Below, piece after piece: positions 1 through 6,165 of a stretch of DNA of 7,201 nt. The position numbers and the translations under genes are program-made. This stretch comes from an uncultured bacterium. Lineage in GTDB: Bacteria; Desulfobacterota; WTBG01. The stretch's first letter is position 1. Every line of letters starts with the position of its first letter. Location: NCBI GenBank assembly GCA_938024025.1, contig CALJBY010000185.1, forward strand, positions 1 through 7,201. The letters run 5' to 3'. The notes under the pieces were generated by a model, which was not told the origin of the DNA, searched no databases, and saw only the letters and a list, made by a program, of their open reading frames with translations.

Positions 1-262
1 TTTAGCTGCGATTGGTATATGCATCTCAAATGTAACCCTTGATTGAAAGGTTTGTCTCGACGCCTTGGATTTTAGCCTCCCACAAGAAGGTTGCACCGTG
101 ATAAACCGCCTTCATCGGGGTATATTGGAATACGATCTTACTATAAGCAATTTCTGCACCAACGTCCCCCTTTATATACTATCCATAAGAAACATTATAA
201 AATCTTTTGTTTTTTAGGAAAGAATGACAAAAAAAATGAATAGTGAGAAACTATCTTAAATT

Positions 263-278
263 TATTAAAGTATTAAAG
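263..278. repeat. tandem 8-bp direct repeat in AT-rich upstream region
   Basis: TATTAAAG occurs twice with no spacer, about 80 bases ahead of the start of the propeller-like gene. It could be a regulator half-site pair or simply low-complexity AT-rich sequence. Nothing else in the window repeats it, so no function is assigned. Confidence 0.3.
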
Positions 279-343
279 TAAAAACAACCATGTTCCGATA
301 GAGAAGGGGAAAAACAGAATAGTTTAACTGCTTGAAACTACAC

Positions 344-350
344 AGGAGGA
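344..350 (+). promoter_or_regulatory. strong Shine-Dalgarno site for the secreted repeat protein
   Basis: AGGAGGA lies 7 bases ahead of the ATG at 358. It is close to the perfect anti-16S complement and is the strongest ribosome site in the window. It fixes the start directly at the beginning of the signal peptide and suggests efficient translation. Confidence 0.8.
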
Positions 351-357
351 GTCCAAT

Positions 358-1794
358 ATGAAAAAGATAGTCCTATTCACTTGCTCTGCCCTTCTCATTG
401 CTTTACTTTTGGGGGGAAGCGGACGAGACGGTTATTCTCAGTCAATCAGCCCCAACTCTTTGCTTGATGTCAATGCACTACCCGCCGTGGCAAGCGACAG
501 CACTGATAACTTTACCATTACCTGGGGTTATCTCGGTCTGGGACACCTGCCTGGCATCCTGGCGAAACAATACGACGCAAACGGGACCCCTATTGATAGC
601 ACAGAATTCTGGGTTAACTCATCTTCTGATGTTTCCTCTCTATTAAATTATGACCCTGACATCGCAACTGACAGTGCCGATAATGCTGTCATTGCCTGGT
701 GTTCCTATGGACTTAACTCTACTGCCACCACCCCCCAGGTGGTCTATACAAAGGTAGGACCTCCCTTTCAGGCAGGCGCTGCAGCTACAGGGCCTTTGCA
801 GGTAACGGCCATTTCGCCACAGCAAGAAGATGACTTACTCAATCTGTTCACCTTTCCCTTATCACCCGCTGTGGCAGTTGACAGCAGTGATAACATTGCC
901 ATTGCCTGGAGTTACTTTGACATAAGCACTTTTGAATCGGGTATTTATCTTGTGGTAATTGACTCCAGTGGGACGGTAGGCACTCCAGTGAAAGTGGTAG
1001 ACAATATAGACGATTCTATTACAATCCCCGCAACGGATGAAGGAAATAATCCCCTTTCCGTGAGTCAGATAACCGTCAAACCCGTTTTTTACTATGCCCC
1101 GTCCATTGCCATTGATGAAGAAAGTAACATTGTAGTAACCTGGACAGAAACGGGACTGGTCCCCTTTATTCTAGGCAACATACCGCTTCCTCGCACTGCC
1201 ATCTTCTACAGCAAGTATTCTACGTCAGGGTCCGTAGTAAGCGGTTATGATAAGCAACTGGTAGGCATGGGATTTAACTCTGCTGTTGCCGTTAATGAGA
1301 GTGGTACGATGATTATTGTCTGGAACAGCATCGATATCCTTTCTTTCAAAGTCAGAATCAATGCTGAACTTTTTCCTGGCACGGAAACGCCTGCAGAAGA
1401 TCCTATACAGTTAGGAGTTCGGTCAGTGTACGTTCCCTCCGCTTTTGTGGATGCCGGCAATACCCTTCTCAACTCCGGCATTGACATTGCCGTGAATAGT
1501 GAAGGGAATTTCTTAGTCACCTGGGGAGGCCGCAACCTTGTCAGCAGTCATATTTACCTTAAAGAAGTTGATAGCACTGAAGGCTATCTCTCTAGTGAAA
1601 TGCAAGTGAGCCAGGGTGCTGGGGTAAATTCTGCCCCCTCTATTGCCACTGATACTCAGGGAAATATCATTATTACCTGGAATAAGGTCTCCCCCGCCAA
1701 TCTTTTCACCGGTTTCAGCTCCGTCTTCGCCAGGCGGTATGATAATAATCTACAAGCCTTGGGAGATGGGTTTAAGGTGAACTTTAGCTATTAG
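358..1794 (+). CDS. secreted seven-repeat protein, predicted beta-propeller, function unknown
   Basis: This is an uncharacterised exported protein of 478 residues. Residues 1-20 form a Sec-type signal (MKK, then a hydrophobic stretch ending LLLGG), with likely cleavage around 25-29. No lipobox cysteine follows. The mature part contains seven copies of a motif of the form P-x-[IV]-A-x-[DN]-x-x-[GD]-N-x-x-[IV]-x-W, at about residues 42, 100, 170, 248, 308, 375 and 428. Copies are spaced 53-78 residues apart and each ends in a conserved tryptophan. Most are followed by a second strand of the type 'I-Y-x-K-x-Y-D-x-x-G'. The last unit (VFARRYDNNLQALGDGFKVN) closely resembles repeats common in large bacterial extracellular proteins of the 'VVTW...YAQRYD...G..F.VN' kind. 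Seven such units are what a seven-bladed propeller would need. The strong ribosome site at 344 supports the start. The gene stands alone, with 473 bases to the next gene. Binding or adhesion is possible, but no catalytic residues are recognised. The coding call is firm; the fold is inferred. Confidence 0.9.
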   Translation: MKKIVLFTCSALLIALLLGGSGRDGYSQSISPNSLLDVNALPAVASDSTDNFTITWGYLGLGHLPGILAKQYDANGTPIDSTEFWVNSSSDVSSLLNYDPDIATDSADNAVIAWCSYGLNSTATTPQVVYTKVGPPFQAGAAATGPLQVTAISPQQEDDLLNLFTFPLSPAVAVDSSDNIAIAWSYFDISTFESGIYLVVIDSSGTVGTPVKVVDNIDDSITIPATDEGNNPLSVSQITVKPVFYYAPSIAIDEESNIVVTWTETGLVPFILGNIPLPRTAIFYSKYSTSGSVVSGYDKQLVGMGFNSAVAVNESGTMIIVWNSIDILSFKVRINAELFPGTETPAEDPIQLGVRSVYVPSAFVDAGNTLLNSGIDIAVNSEGNFLVTWGGRNLVSSHIYLKEVDSTEGYLSSEMQVSQGAGVNSAPSIATDTQGNIIITWNKVSPANLFTGFSSVFARRYDNNLQALGDGFKVNFSY

Positions 1795-1823
1795 TGGCAC
1801 CCGGGGCTCTTTCATAAAAACCG

Positions 1824-1835
1824 CTCACCGGTGAG
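1824..1835 (-). terminator. 12-bp palindrome, possible weak minus-strand terminator
   Basis: CTCACCGGTGAG is a perfect palindrome 29 bases after the stop of the secreted protein gene. Read on the minus strand it is followed, after CGG, by five Ts, so it could end transcription leftward from the REP/RAYT relic. On the + strand no T-run follows. The stem is short (four to six pairs with a minimal loop), so this is a tentative call. A direct repeat GAGAGTA (1833-1839 and 1843-1849, 10-bp period) overlaps its right arm. Confidence 0.2.
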
Positions 1836-1864
1836 AGTATACGAGAGTACTGCAGGCGGCCTCT

Positions 1865-2134
1865 CTAGATGTTTACGCAGCTAAATGTGAGAATTTCTCT
1901 TTCAGATACATTTATGCCATGAGCGGCTTTAAGCCGCGAATTTATCGCGCATGAATGCGCTCCTACCGAAATGTGAAGCTCCTCGCCTACCCTAGTTAAA
2001 TAAGCTTCGCTTGTAACCGGGCAAGCAAGGCGGGGCTTGCGAGGCATGAAACCGGTCAAAAATGTTTGGTTAGCTTTCCCATCTGCAGTACGAAATCCTG
2101 CATCACGCCCAATCCACACTTTAAGCTTGACCAT
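1865..2134 (-). pseudogene. possible remnant carrying a RAYT-like N-terminus
   Basis: The minus strand has an 89-codon open frame (ATG at 2134, stop at 1865) that looks like a composite and not an intact gene. From an internal ATG at 2047 it reads MPRKPRLACP (2047 down to 2018). This matches the characteristic opening of RAYT (REP-associated tyrosine, IS200-like/transposase 17) proteins, usually followed by 'G..HHVI.RGNN'. Here the similarity stops at once, and no HUH histidine pair or catalytic tyrosine region follows. Downstream the same frame runs straight through the palindromic REP-like element at 1921-1966, which is unlikely as real coding sequence. No clear ribosome site precedes 2134. 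I infer a relic of a RAYT locus, with only the first ten residues recognisable. Chance resemblance is possible with so short a match. Confidence 0.3.
1921..1966 (-). repeat. REP-like palindromic element with GTAG head
   Basis: On the minus strand this 46-base element begins with GTAG (1966-1963) followed by GAGCGCATTCATGCGC. That stretch includes the perfect hairpin GCGCAT-TC-ATGCGC (1960-1947). A second small hairpin follows (GCGA at 1948-1945 with the reverse arm at 1939-1936, loop TAAAT), then a third, GCGGCTT-A-AAGCCGC (1937-1923). The outermost bases GAGCG (1921-1925) and CGCTC (1958-1962) are also complementary, so the whole unit can fold as a cloverleaf or one long hairpin. A GTAG or GTGG tetranucleotide 5' of a GC-rich palindrome is the known signature of REP elements mobilised by RAYT transposases. 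Only one copy lies in the window. Confidence 0.65.
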
Positions 2135-2267
2135 TTGTCATCCCTTGATTATACTGTCTTTACAATAATCCTGAAAAAATAGTCAGTTATAAGACAGATG
2201 CTCTTTTTACGGTGAGCATCTCCATCCGGAATCCGCTTCTATTATTCATCACGGATAGCTACCAGCA

Positions 2268-4061
2268 ATGCCTATAAAACGATTCAATAAGCCATCATTC
2301 CACATCGCATTTCTCATTTTTATAACCTTCATGGTATATGCCCATACCTTTGATGCAGGTTTCGTTTTTGATGATTATGCCCAGCAGGAGATGCTCAAGC
2401 TCATTACAAGCAATCAAAGAGAGATGAACCTCTTCAGCTTCATTAGGGCTCCCGAAGAAGCAACCTACTATACACAAATGACAGCTGTTCCCTGGTGGAC
2501 TAACACGAACTGGCGCATTAGATACCTTCGTCCTGTTGCAACCTTAAGTCATCTGTTTGACTATACTCTCTGGGGGAGCAACCCTGTTCCCTATCATGTG
2601 CACAATGTTATCTTGTATGCGCTTCTGGTTGTGCTGCTCTACGCCTTCTACAGGGCTTTGTGCAAGCATGACCTGACCGCTTTTTGTGGAGCGCTGGTTT
2701 TCGCCCTGCAGCCCTGTCACTACATGACCGTGCGCTGGCCTGCCTCCCGGAATGATATAATCTGTGCTACCTTCCTGGTAGTAAGTTTCATCTGTTATGT
2801 GCGTTTTCATGAGAAGAAAAAACCTCTTTTTAGTATACTCTTCTTCTGTTCCTACATCCTCGCACTCCTCACCAAGGAAATTGCTTTTATATTCCCTGTT
2901 TTCTTTTTTACCTATGACTGGATACGGTTTAAAAAACTGAAGGACCTCATCAGTTCCCGATGGAAGGTATACCTTACGCTCTGTATCATCAACTGCTGCT
3001 ATTATCTGTTCTACCAAGTGTATGGATACGGCAGTTACTGGTATGGAGAACGCGTGCTGCAAGATTACCCCCTTGATTTCCTGAAAGCCGCCACCACCTA
3101 TCTCTGTTCCCTTTTTTACGGTGGTGTGTTTGCCTCAGCAGGACCCGATTTCCTTGCTCGCTACTGGGCCCTTGTTGCCGTACTTCTTCTGATTGTAGGT
3201 TATCTCGTAACACGCATCTGGAAGCAGAAGGACCGTTTCCCCGAGATTCGCCTGTGCACACTGTGGATAATGCTTCCCCTCCCCTTTATCGTTGTCCCGC
3301 CGCTTAATGATCGTCTTTTAATCATTCCCTCTATCGGCTTTGCCTACCTTGCTGCCCTGGCAATAGTGCAGTTCGGGAAAAAAGGGCTTGCACTCTTCTT
3401 TCTTGTCACTGCCCTGATGCTACCCCCCATCACCAATGTTATCCAGGCCCGGGAACACGATAAAGTTTTGCAGACAACCTATGAGCACTTTCATACTGCT
3501 CTCAATAAAATTATTCCCCATAAAACGTCCCGGGATAAACTTTTTATATTAAACTTTCCTGCAGTAGGTATGCCCGAGCTGGGTCTTTCAGGTGAGAACT
3601 ACATGTATCTCGCACTCTACTTTGATCTCTACTATCAGTATCCGGAGTGGCAGGTTCCCCACTATCCCCTGTCGGCCTTTGATAATAACCTCTCAGCTGC
3701 AGTGCTCCATGTTAAAGAAGCAGGTATGAAGGTGTATCCCCTATCACCCTTTGATGGTGCAGTTACCGTGCAGATCATAGATGACCATCACCTGAGAATC
3801 TCCCACCCAACCCGGTATTTTTTTGAGACCAACACCGAAAAACTCTTCTCCCTCAACCGTACCTTTGTAAAAGGAGAAACCTTTCACCTTCCTGATGTAA
3901 CAATAACCCTGGATGAAATGGAAGGGGATGGTGTAAAATCCATTGTGGTGGCATTTGTTGAGCCACTGGACAATCCACGGTACTATTTTTTGTTTTATGA
4001 TAAGGGCACATGGCAGAGATGGCATCCTCTCAAGGGGGTAGACATCTTTACGAACACCTAA
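2268..4061 (+). CDS. polytopic GT-C membrane glycosyltransferase (PMT/TMTC-like)
   Basis: This 597-residue inner-membrane protein probably transfers a sugar from a lipid-phosphate donor on the periplasmic side. The first membrane helix (about 11-27) is followed by F-D-A-G-F-V-F-D-D-Y. Its Asp35-Asp36 pair matches the first-loop acidic motif thought to be catalytic in GT-C enzymes. Next come 'YLRPVATLSHLFDYTLWG' (86-103) and 'NPVPYHVHN' (105-113), then 'ALQPCHYMTVRWPASRND' (146-163) and 'LALLTKE' (198-204). All are hallmarks of the bacterial TMTC-like/GT39-related group. About ten to twelve hydrophobic segments extend to roughly 388. Residues 390-597 form a soluble, partly beta-rich tail where many relatives carry TPR repeats. 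An in-frame TAG at 2256-2258 with no other start codon after it makes 2268 the furthest possible start, though the ribosome site is poor (GGAT at 2253). No partner gene indicates the acceptor. Family placement is fairly secure; substrate is unknown. Confidence 0.85.
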   Translation: MPIKRFNKPSFHIAFLIFITFMVYAHTFDAGFVFDDYAQQEMLKLITSNQREMNLFSFIRAPEEATYYTQMTAVPWWTNTNWRIRYLRPVATLSHLFDYTLWGSNPVPYHVHNVILYALLVVLLYAFYRALCKHDLTAFCGALVFALQPCHYMTVRWPASRNDIICATFLVVSFICYVRFHEKKKPLFSILFFCSYILALLTKEIAFIFPVFFFTYDWIRFKKLKDLISSRWKVYLTLCIINCCYYLFYQVYGYGSYWYGERVLQDYPLDFLKAATTYLCSLFYGGVFASAGPDFLARYWALVAVLLLIVGYLVTRIWKQKDRFPEIRLCTLWIMLPLPFIVVPPLNDRLLIIPSIGFAYLAALAIVQFGKKGLALFFLVTALMLPPITNVIQAREHDKVLQTTYEHFHTALNKIIPHKTSRDKLFILNFPAVGMPELGLSGENYMYLALYFDLYYQYPEWQVPHYPLSAFDNNLSAAVLHVKEAGMKVYPLSPFDGAVTVQIIDDHHLRISHPTRYFFETNTEKLFSLNRTFVKGETFHLPDVTITLDEMEGDGVKSIVVAFVEPLDNPRYYFLFYDKGTWQRWHPLKGVDIFTNT

Positions 4062-4109
4062 TACTTCCCTCCTCACCATCCTCAGGTGTTACAGGCACCT
4101 AAAAGCTGC

Positions 4110-4138
4110 TTGAAAAATCCTTGTAAATCAGTTATTAT
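4110..4138 (+). promoter_or_regulatory. sigma70-type promoter of the ABC export operon
   Basis: A -35 box TTGAAA (4110-4115) and a -10 box TATTAT (4133-4138) are separated by exactly 17 bases, each one mismatch from consensus. Transcription would begin near 4145, giving a leader of about 20 bases that contains the ribosome site of the ATPase gene. It sits in the 105-base gap after the glycosyltransferase gene, suggesting that the ABC cluster is transcribed independently. No operator palindrome overlaps it. Confidence 0.55.
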
Positions 4139-4149
4139 GATATGTTAGT

Positions 4150-4158
4150 AAGGAAAGG
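4150..4158 (+). promoter_or_regulatory. Shine-Dalgarno site of the ABC ATPase gene
   Basis: AAGGAAAGG lies 8 bases ahead of the ATG at 4167. It supports this start, which also places the conserved first beta-strand ([11 protein letters not shown]) at the very N-terminus as in LolD/MacB ATPases. Confidence 0.65.
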
Positions 4159-4166
4159 TTTTCATT

Positions 4167-4910
4167 ATGATTCTTAGTGTTACAGATGTAAAAAAGACCT
4201 ATGAACTGGGTGCCATTGACGTTCCTGCTTTAATGGGAGTATCACTTGGCGTTGAAAAAGGATCATTTGTTTCAATCATGGGCCCTTCCGGTTCGGGTAA
4301 GTCTACCCTCATGAATATCATTGGCTGTCTGGATCATCCCACCGAAGGCATCGTCAAAATTGATGAAATAGAAACCTCGAACATGGACCGCTCCGAGCTG
4401 GCGTACATACGGAACAAGAAAATAGGTTTCATTTTCCAGAGTTTTAACCTCCTGCCACGCATAAATGCCCTGGAAAATGTGTCCCTTCCCTTCCTCTACA
4501 GCGATCAGCCAAAGCATAACTCCCGGGAGAAAGCCCTGGCCCTCTTAAAAACCGTCGGGCTGGAAAACCGGGTAATGCACAAACCGAATGAGCTCTCAGG
4601 GGGACAGAAACAGCGGGTTGCCATTGCCCGTGCCCTGGTCAATGACCCCGCTATTATATTGGCCGACGAACCAACGGGAAATGTAGATTCCCGCTCCGGT
4701 TTAGAGATTATGGCATTGCTTCAGAAGGTCAACCGGGAAGGTATGACAATCCTTATGGTTACCCATGACCGCTACATTGCCCAGCATTCAGAGAGAATTA
4801 TTCATTTCAGTGATGGTTTGATCGTTAAAGAAGAAGTGGTAGAGGAAAGTAAATGCGCCCTCAAAGAATATGAGAAACGCTTTCCCCGGGATAGGAAAGA
4901 ACAACAGTGA
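4167..4910 (+). CDS. ABC transporter ATP-binding protein, LolD/MacB type
   Basis: This 247-residue cytoplasmic ATPase would drive the adjacent permease. All nucleotide-binding motifs are intact: A-loop Tyr12, Walker [10 protein letters not shown] (39-47), Q-loop Gln91 within '[17 protein letters not shown]', signature LSGGQKQR (143-150), Walker B IILADE with Glu168, D-loop around Asp174 (GNVDS rather than the commoner GNLDS), and switch His200 in 'MVTHD'. The 'LDHPTEG' and 'NLLP...ALENV' segments are typical of the LolD/MacB/YknY (3.A.1.122/125) group rather than importer ATPases. The core ends near 220, and a charged tail of about 27 residues (EEVVEESK...RDRKEQQ) follows. In E. coli MacB this domain is fused to the permease; here it is a separate subunit. 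The last codons overlap the permease start by four bases (GTGA), implying coupled translation. Transport substrate cannot be read from the ATPase. The gene symbol is left blank because MacB, LolD and YknY homologues are not separable by eye. Confidence 0.95.
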   Translation: MILSVTDVKKTYELGAIDVPALMGVSLGVEKGSFVSIMGPSGSGKSTLMNIIGCLDHPTEGIVKIDEIETSNMDRSELAYIRNKKIGFIFQSFNLLPRINALENVSLPFLYSDQPKHNSREKALALLKTVGLENRVMHKPNELSGGQKQRVAIARALVNDPAIILADEPTGNVDSRSGLEIMALLQKVNREGMTILMVTHDRYIAQHSERIIHFSDGLIVKEEVVEESKCALKEYEKRFPRDRKEQQ

Positions 4911-6100
4911 AAGTTAGTGAAACCCTAAAAGTATCATGCGAGGGACTGATAGCCAATAAGCTGAGATCACTCCTTACTGTGTTGGGAGTCATCATTGGTG
5001 TCGCATCTATTGTGCTCTTAACCTCCCTCTCACTGGAAGTAAAAAGTCAGGTTACCGGAAGCATTAAGTCCTTAGGCTCCAACATCTATTTTGTCTTTCC
5101 TGCTGATCCCAACAAGCAAATGCTCGCCTTCGCAGTCAGCAAGTTGAGGACGAACCATGCCAAAGAAATGGCTCAAAAAAGCAGCTATGGCATCGTCACT
5201 GCACCAATCATAAATAAAGGGGCTTTGGTAAAGTACGGTAAGCTCTCTCGGGGAACTACTGTTATGACCGGGACGACACCTGATTTCCCTCTGGTGAGAG
5301 ATTGGAAGGTGGAAAAGGGACGTTTTTTCACCAAAAGTGATCTTGTTTCCAACCGTAAGGTCTGCGTTATTGGTCACACCGTCAAGAAGGACCTGTTCAG
5401 AAACGTTGACCCCATCGGAAGAAAAATCGCCATTAATGGAAGAAATTTTCAGATAGTCGGGCTCATGGAAGAAAAGGGATTACTGCTTACCATCAATTTA
5501 GACGATTACATCTTTATGCCCATAACCACTGCCAAGAAATTTTTCAACACTACTGAACTCAACATGATTATGGCCAAGGTTCCTCAAGCAAACCACATCG
5601 ATTATTCCATTGCTGAAACTACACGTATTCTGTCAAGGGATCTTGATGAAAATGAATTTTATGTGCAGAGCCAGGGGCAAACCCTCGATATTTTCAATCA
5701 AATCACTTCCATTCTCACTATCATGCTGGGGGCTATAGCAGCTATTTCCCTCGTGGTGGGGGGAATTGGCATTATGAATATTATGACGGTCGCCGTGACC
5801 GAGAGGACTAAGGAAATTGGTATTCGTAAGGCCGTCGGCGCAAAAGACAATGATATCTTGTTGCAGTTTCTGGCAGAGGCAATTATCATCTCCCTTTTGG
5901 GAGGGCTGATTGGCATCGGCGTGTCCTATATTGTATCCTATGGTATCTCCTTCATCTACCCCACCTTTGAATTTGGTATTTCGTATATCGCCTTGGTGGT
6001 GGCAATGCTTTTTGCATTTTCAATAGGTACGTTTTTCGGCGTCTATCCTGCGTTTAAAGCTGCCAGTCTCGACCCGATTGTTGCCCTGCACTATGAATAA
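4907..6100 (+). CDS. ABC transporter permease, MacB/FtsX family with periplasmic core domain
   Basis: This 397-residue inner-membrane protein is the permease half of a MacB-type mechanotransmission transporter. Layout is classical: helix 1 at about 21-42 (LLTVLGVIIGVASIVLL), a large periplasmic MacB_PCD-type domain at about 45-265, then three helices at about 268-293, 317-348 and 360-381. Family signatures are clear: 'GGIGIMNIMTVAVTERTKEIGIRKAVGA' spans 285-312, 'LQFLAEAIIISLLGG' follows, and the C-terminus is 'GVYPAFKAASLDPIVALHYE'. In MacB the periplasmic domain contacts the adaptor, and ATP-driven movement squeezes substrate toward the outer-membrane channel. The start is GTG at 4907, overlapping the upstream TGA (GTGA). 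AGGAAAG at 4893-4899 lies 7 bases before it, and the resulting N-terminus ([21 protein letters not shown]) is typical of the family. The periplasmic domain is of ordinary size. A toxic-compound, peptide or lipid substrate is equally possible. Confidence 0.93.
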   Translation: MKVSETLKVSCEGLIANKLRSLLTVLGVIIGVASIVLLTSLSLEVKSQVTGSIKSLGSNIYFVFPADPNKQMLAFAVSKLRTNHAKEMAQKSSYGIVTAPIINKGALVKYGKLSRGTTVMTGTTPDFPLVRDWKVEKGRFFTKSDLVSNRKVCVIGHTVKKDLFRNVDPIGRKIAINGRNFQIVGLMEEKGLLLTINLDDYIFMPITTAKKFFNTTELNMIMAKVPQANHIDYSIAETTRILSRDLDENEFYVQSQGQTLDIFNQITSILTIMLGAIAAISLVVGGIGIMNIMTVAVTERTKEIGIRKAVGAKDNDILLQFLAEAIIISLLGGLIGIGVSYIVSYGISFIYPTFEFGISYIALVVAMLFAFSIGTFFGVYPAFKAASLDPIVALHYE

Positions 6101-6103
6101 ACT

Positions 6104-6113
6104 GCCTGCAGGC
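6104..6113. repeat. 10-bp palindrome between permease and adaptor genes
   Basis: GCCTGCAGGC is a perfect inverted repeat starting 4 bases after the permease stop, in the 65-base gap before the adaptor gene. No T-run follows, so it is not a recognisable terminator. It might stabilise the upstream message end or be incidental. A TATAAT at 6141-6146 lies nearby without a suitably spaced -35 box. Confidence 0.3.
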
Positions 6114-6165
6114 TGACTGGCTTGCAAACACGCTAGCTCTTATAATTAAACGTAAGTGAGGTATT

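Larger units (their letters stand above)
1..357. other. AT-rich leader region without a confident gene
   Basis: No long open frame is present on either strand. On the minus strand a frame stays open from about 180 down to a TGA at 26-28, with one ATG at 113-115 that would give only 29 residues (MKAVYHGATFLWEAK...). Its composition is protein-like, but no ribosome site or family match is recognised, so it may be a decayed gene end. From about 181 to 300 the sequence is markedly AT-rich and includes a perfect tandem 8-mer (TATTAAAG at 263-270 and 271-278). No hexamer pair with acceptable spacing was found, so the promoter of the downstream gene is unassigned. Confidence 0.5.

Noticed and set aside
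221..259. Short + strand frame MTKKMNSEKLS preceded by a GGAAAG-like site
   Set aside because: Eleven codons of mostly A-rich sequence in an AT-rich region is not evidence for a gene.
2021..2040. GCAAGC/GCTTGC inverted repeat
   Set aside because: It falls within the codons of the RAYT-like N-terminus, has an 8-base loop and no GTAG head, so it is not called as a second REP.
2148..2153. Perfect minus-strand TATAAT upstream of the RAYT-like relic
   Set aside because: No acceptable -35 hexamer lies 16-18 bases upstream on that strand, and the sequence is AT-rich, so a chance match is likely.
2159..2192. TTTACA and TTATAA as a promoter for the glycosyltransferase gene
   Set aside because: The boxes are separated by 22 bases, well outside the usual 16-18.
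2544..3062. 172-codon minus-strand open frame
   Set aside because: It lies wholly inside the glycosyltransferase gene, whose motifs are unmistakable. Its own translation shows no family features, so it is an antisense shadow.
4084..4100. AGGTG...CACCT hairpin after the glycosyltransferase gene
   Set aside because: The stem has only five pairs and is followed by AAAA on the + strand with no T-run, so it does not qualify as an intrinsic terminator.
6122..6146. TTGCAA and TATAAT as an internal promoter for the adaptor gene
   Set aside because: The -10 box is perfect, but the spacing is only 13 bases; co-transcription from the upstream promoter is the simpler reading.
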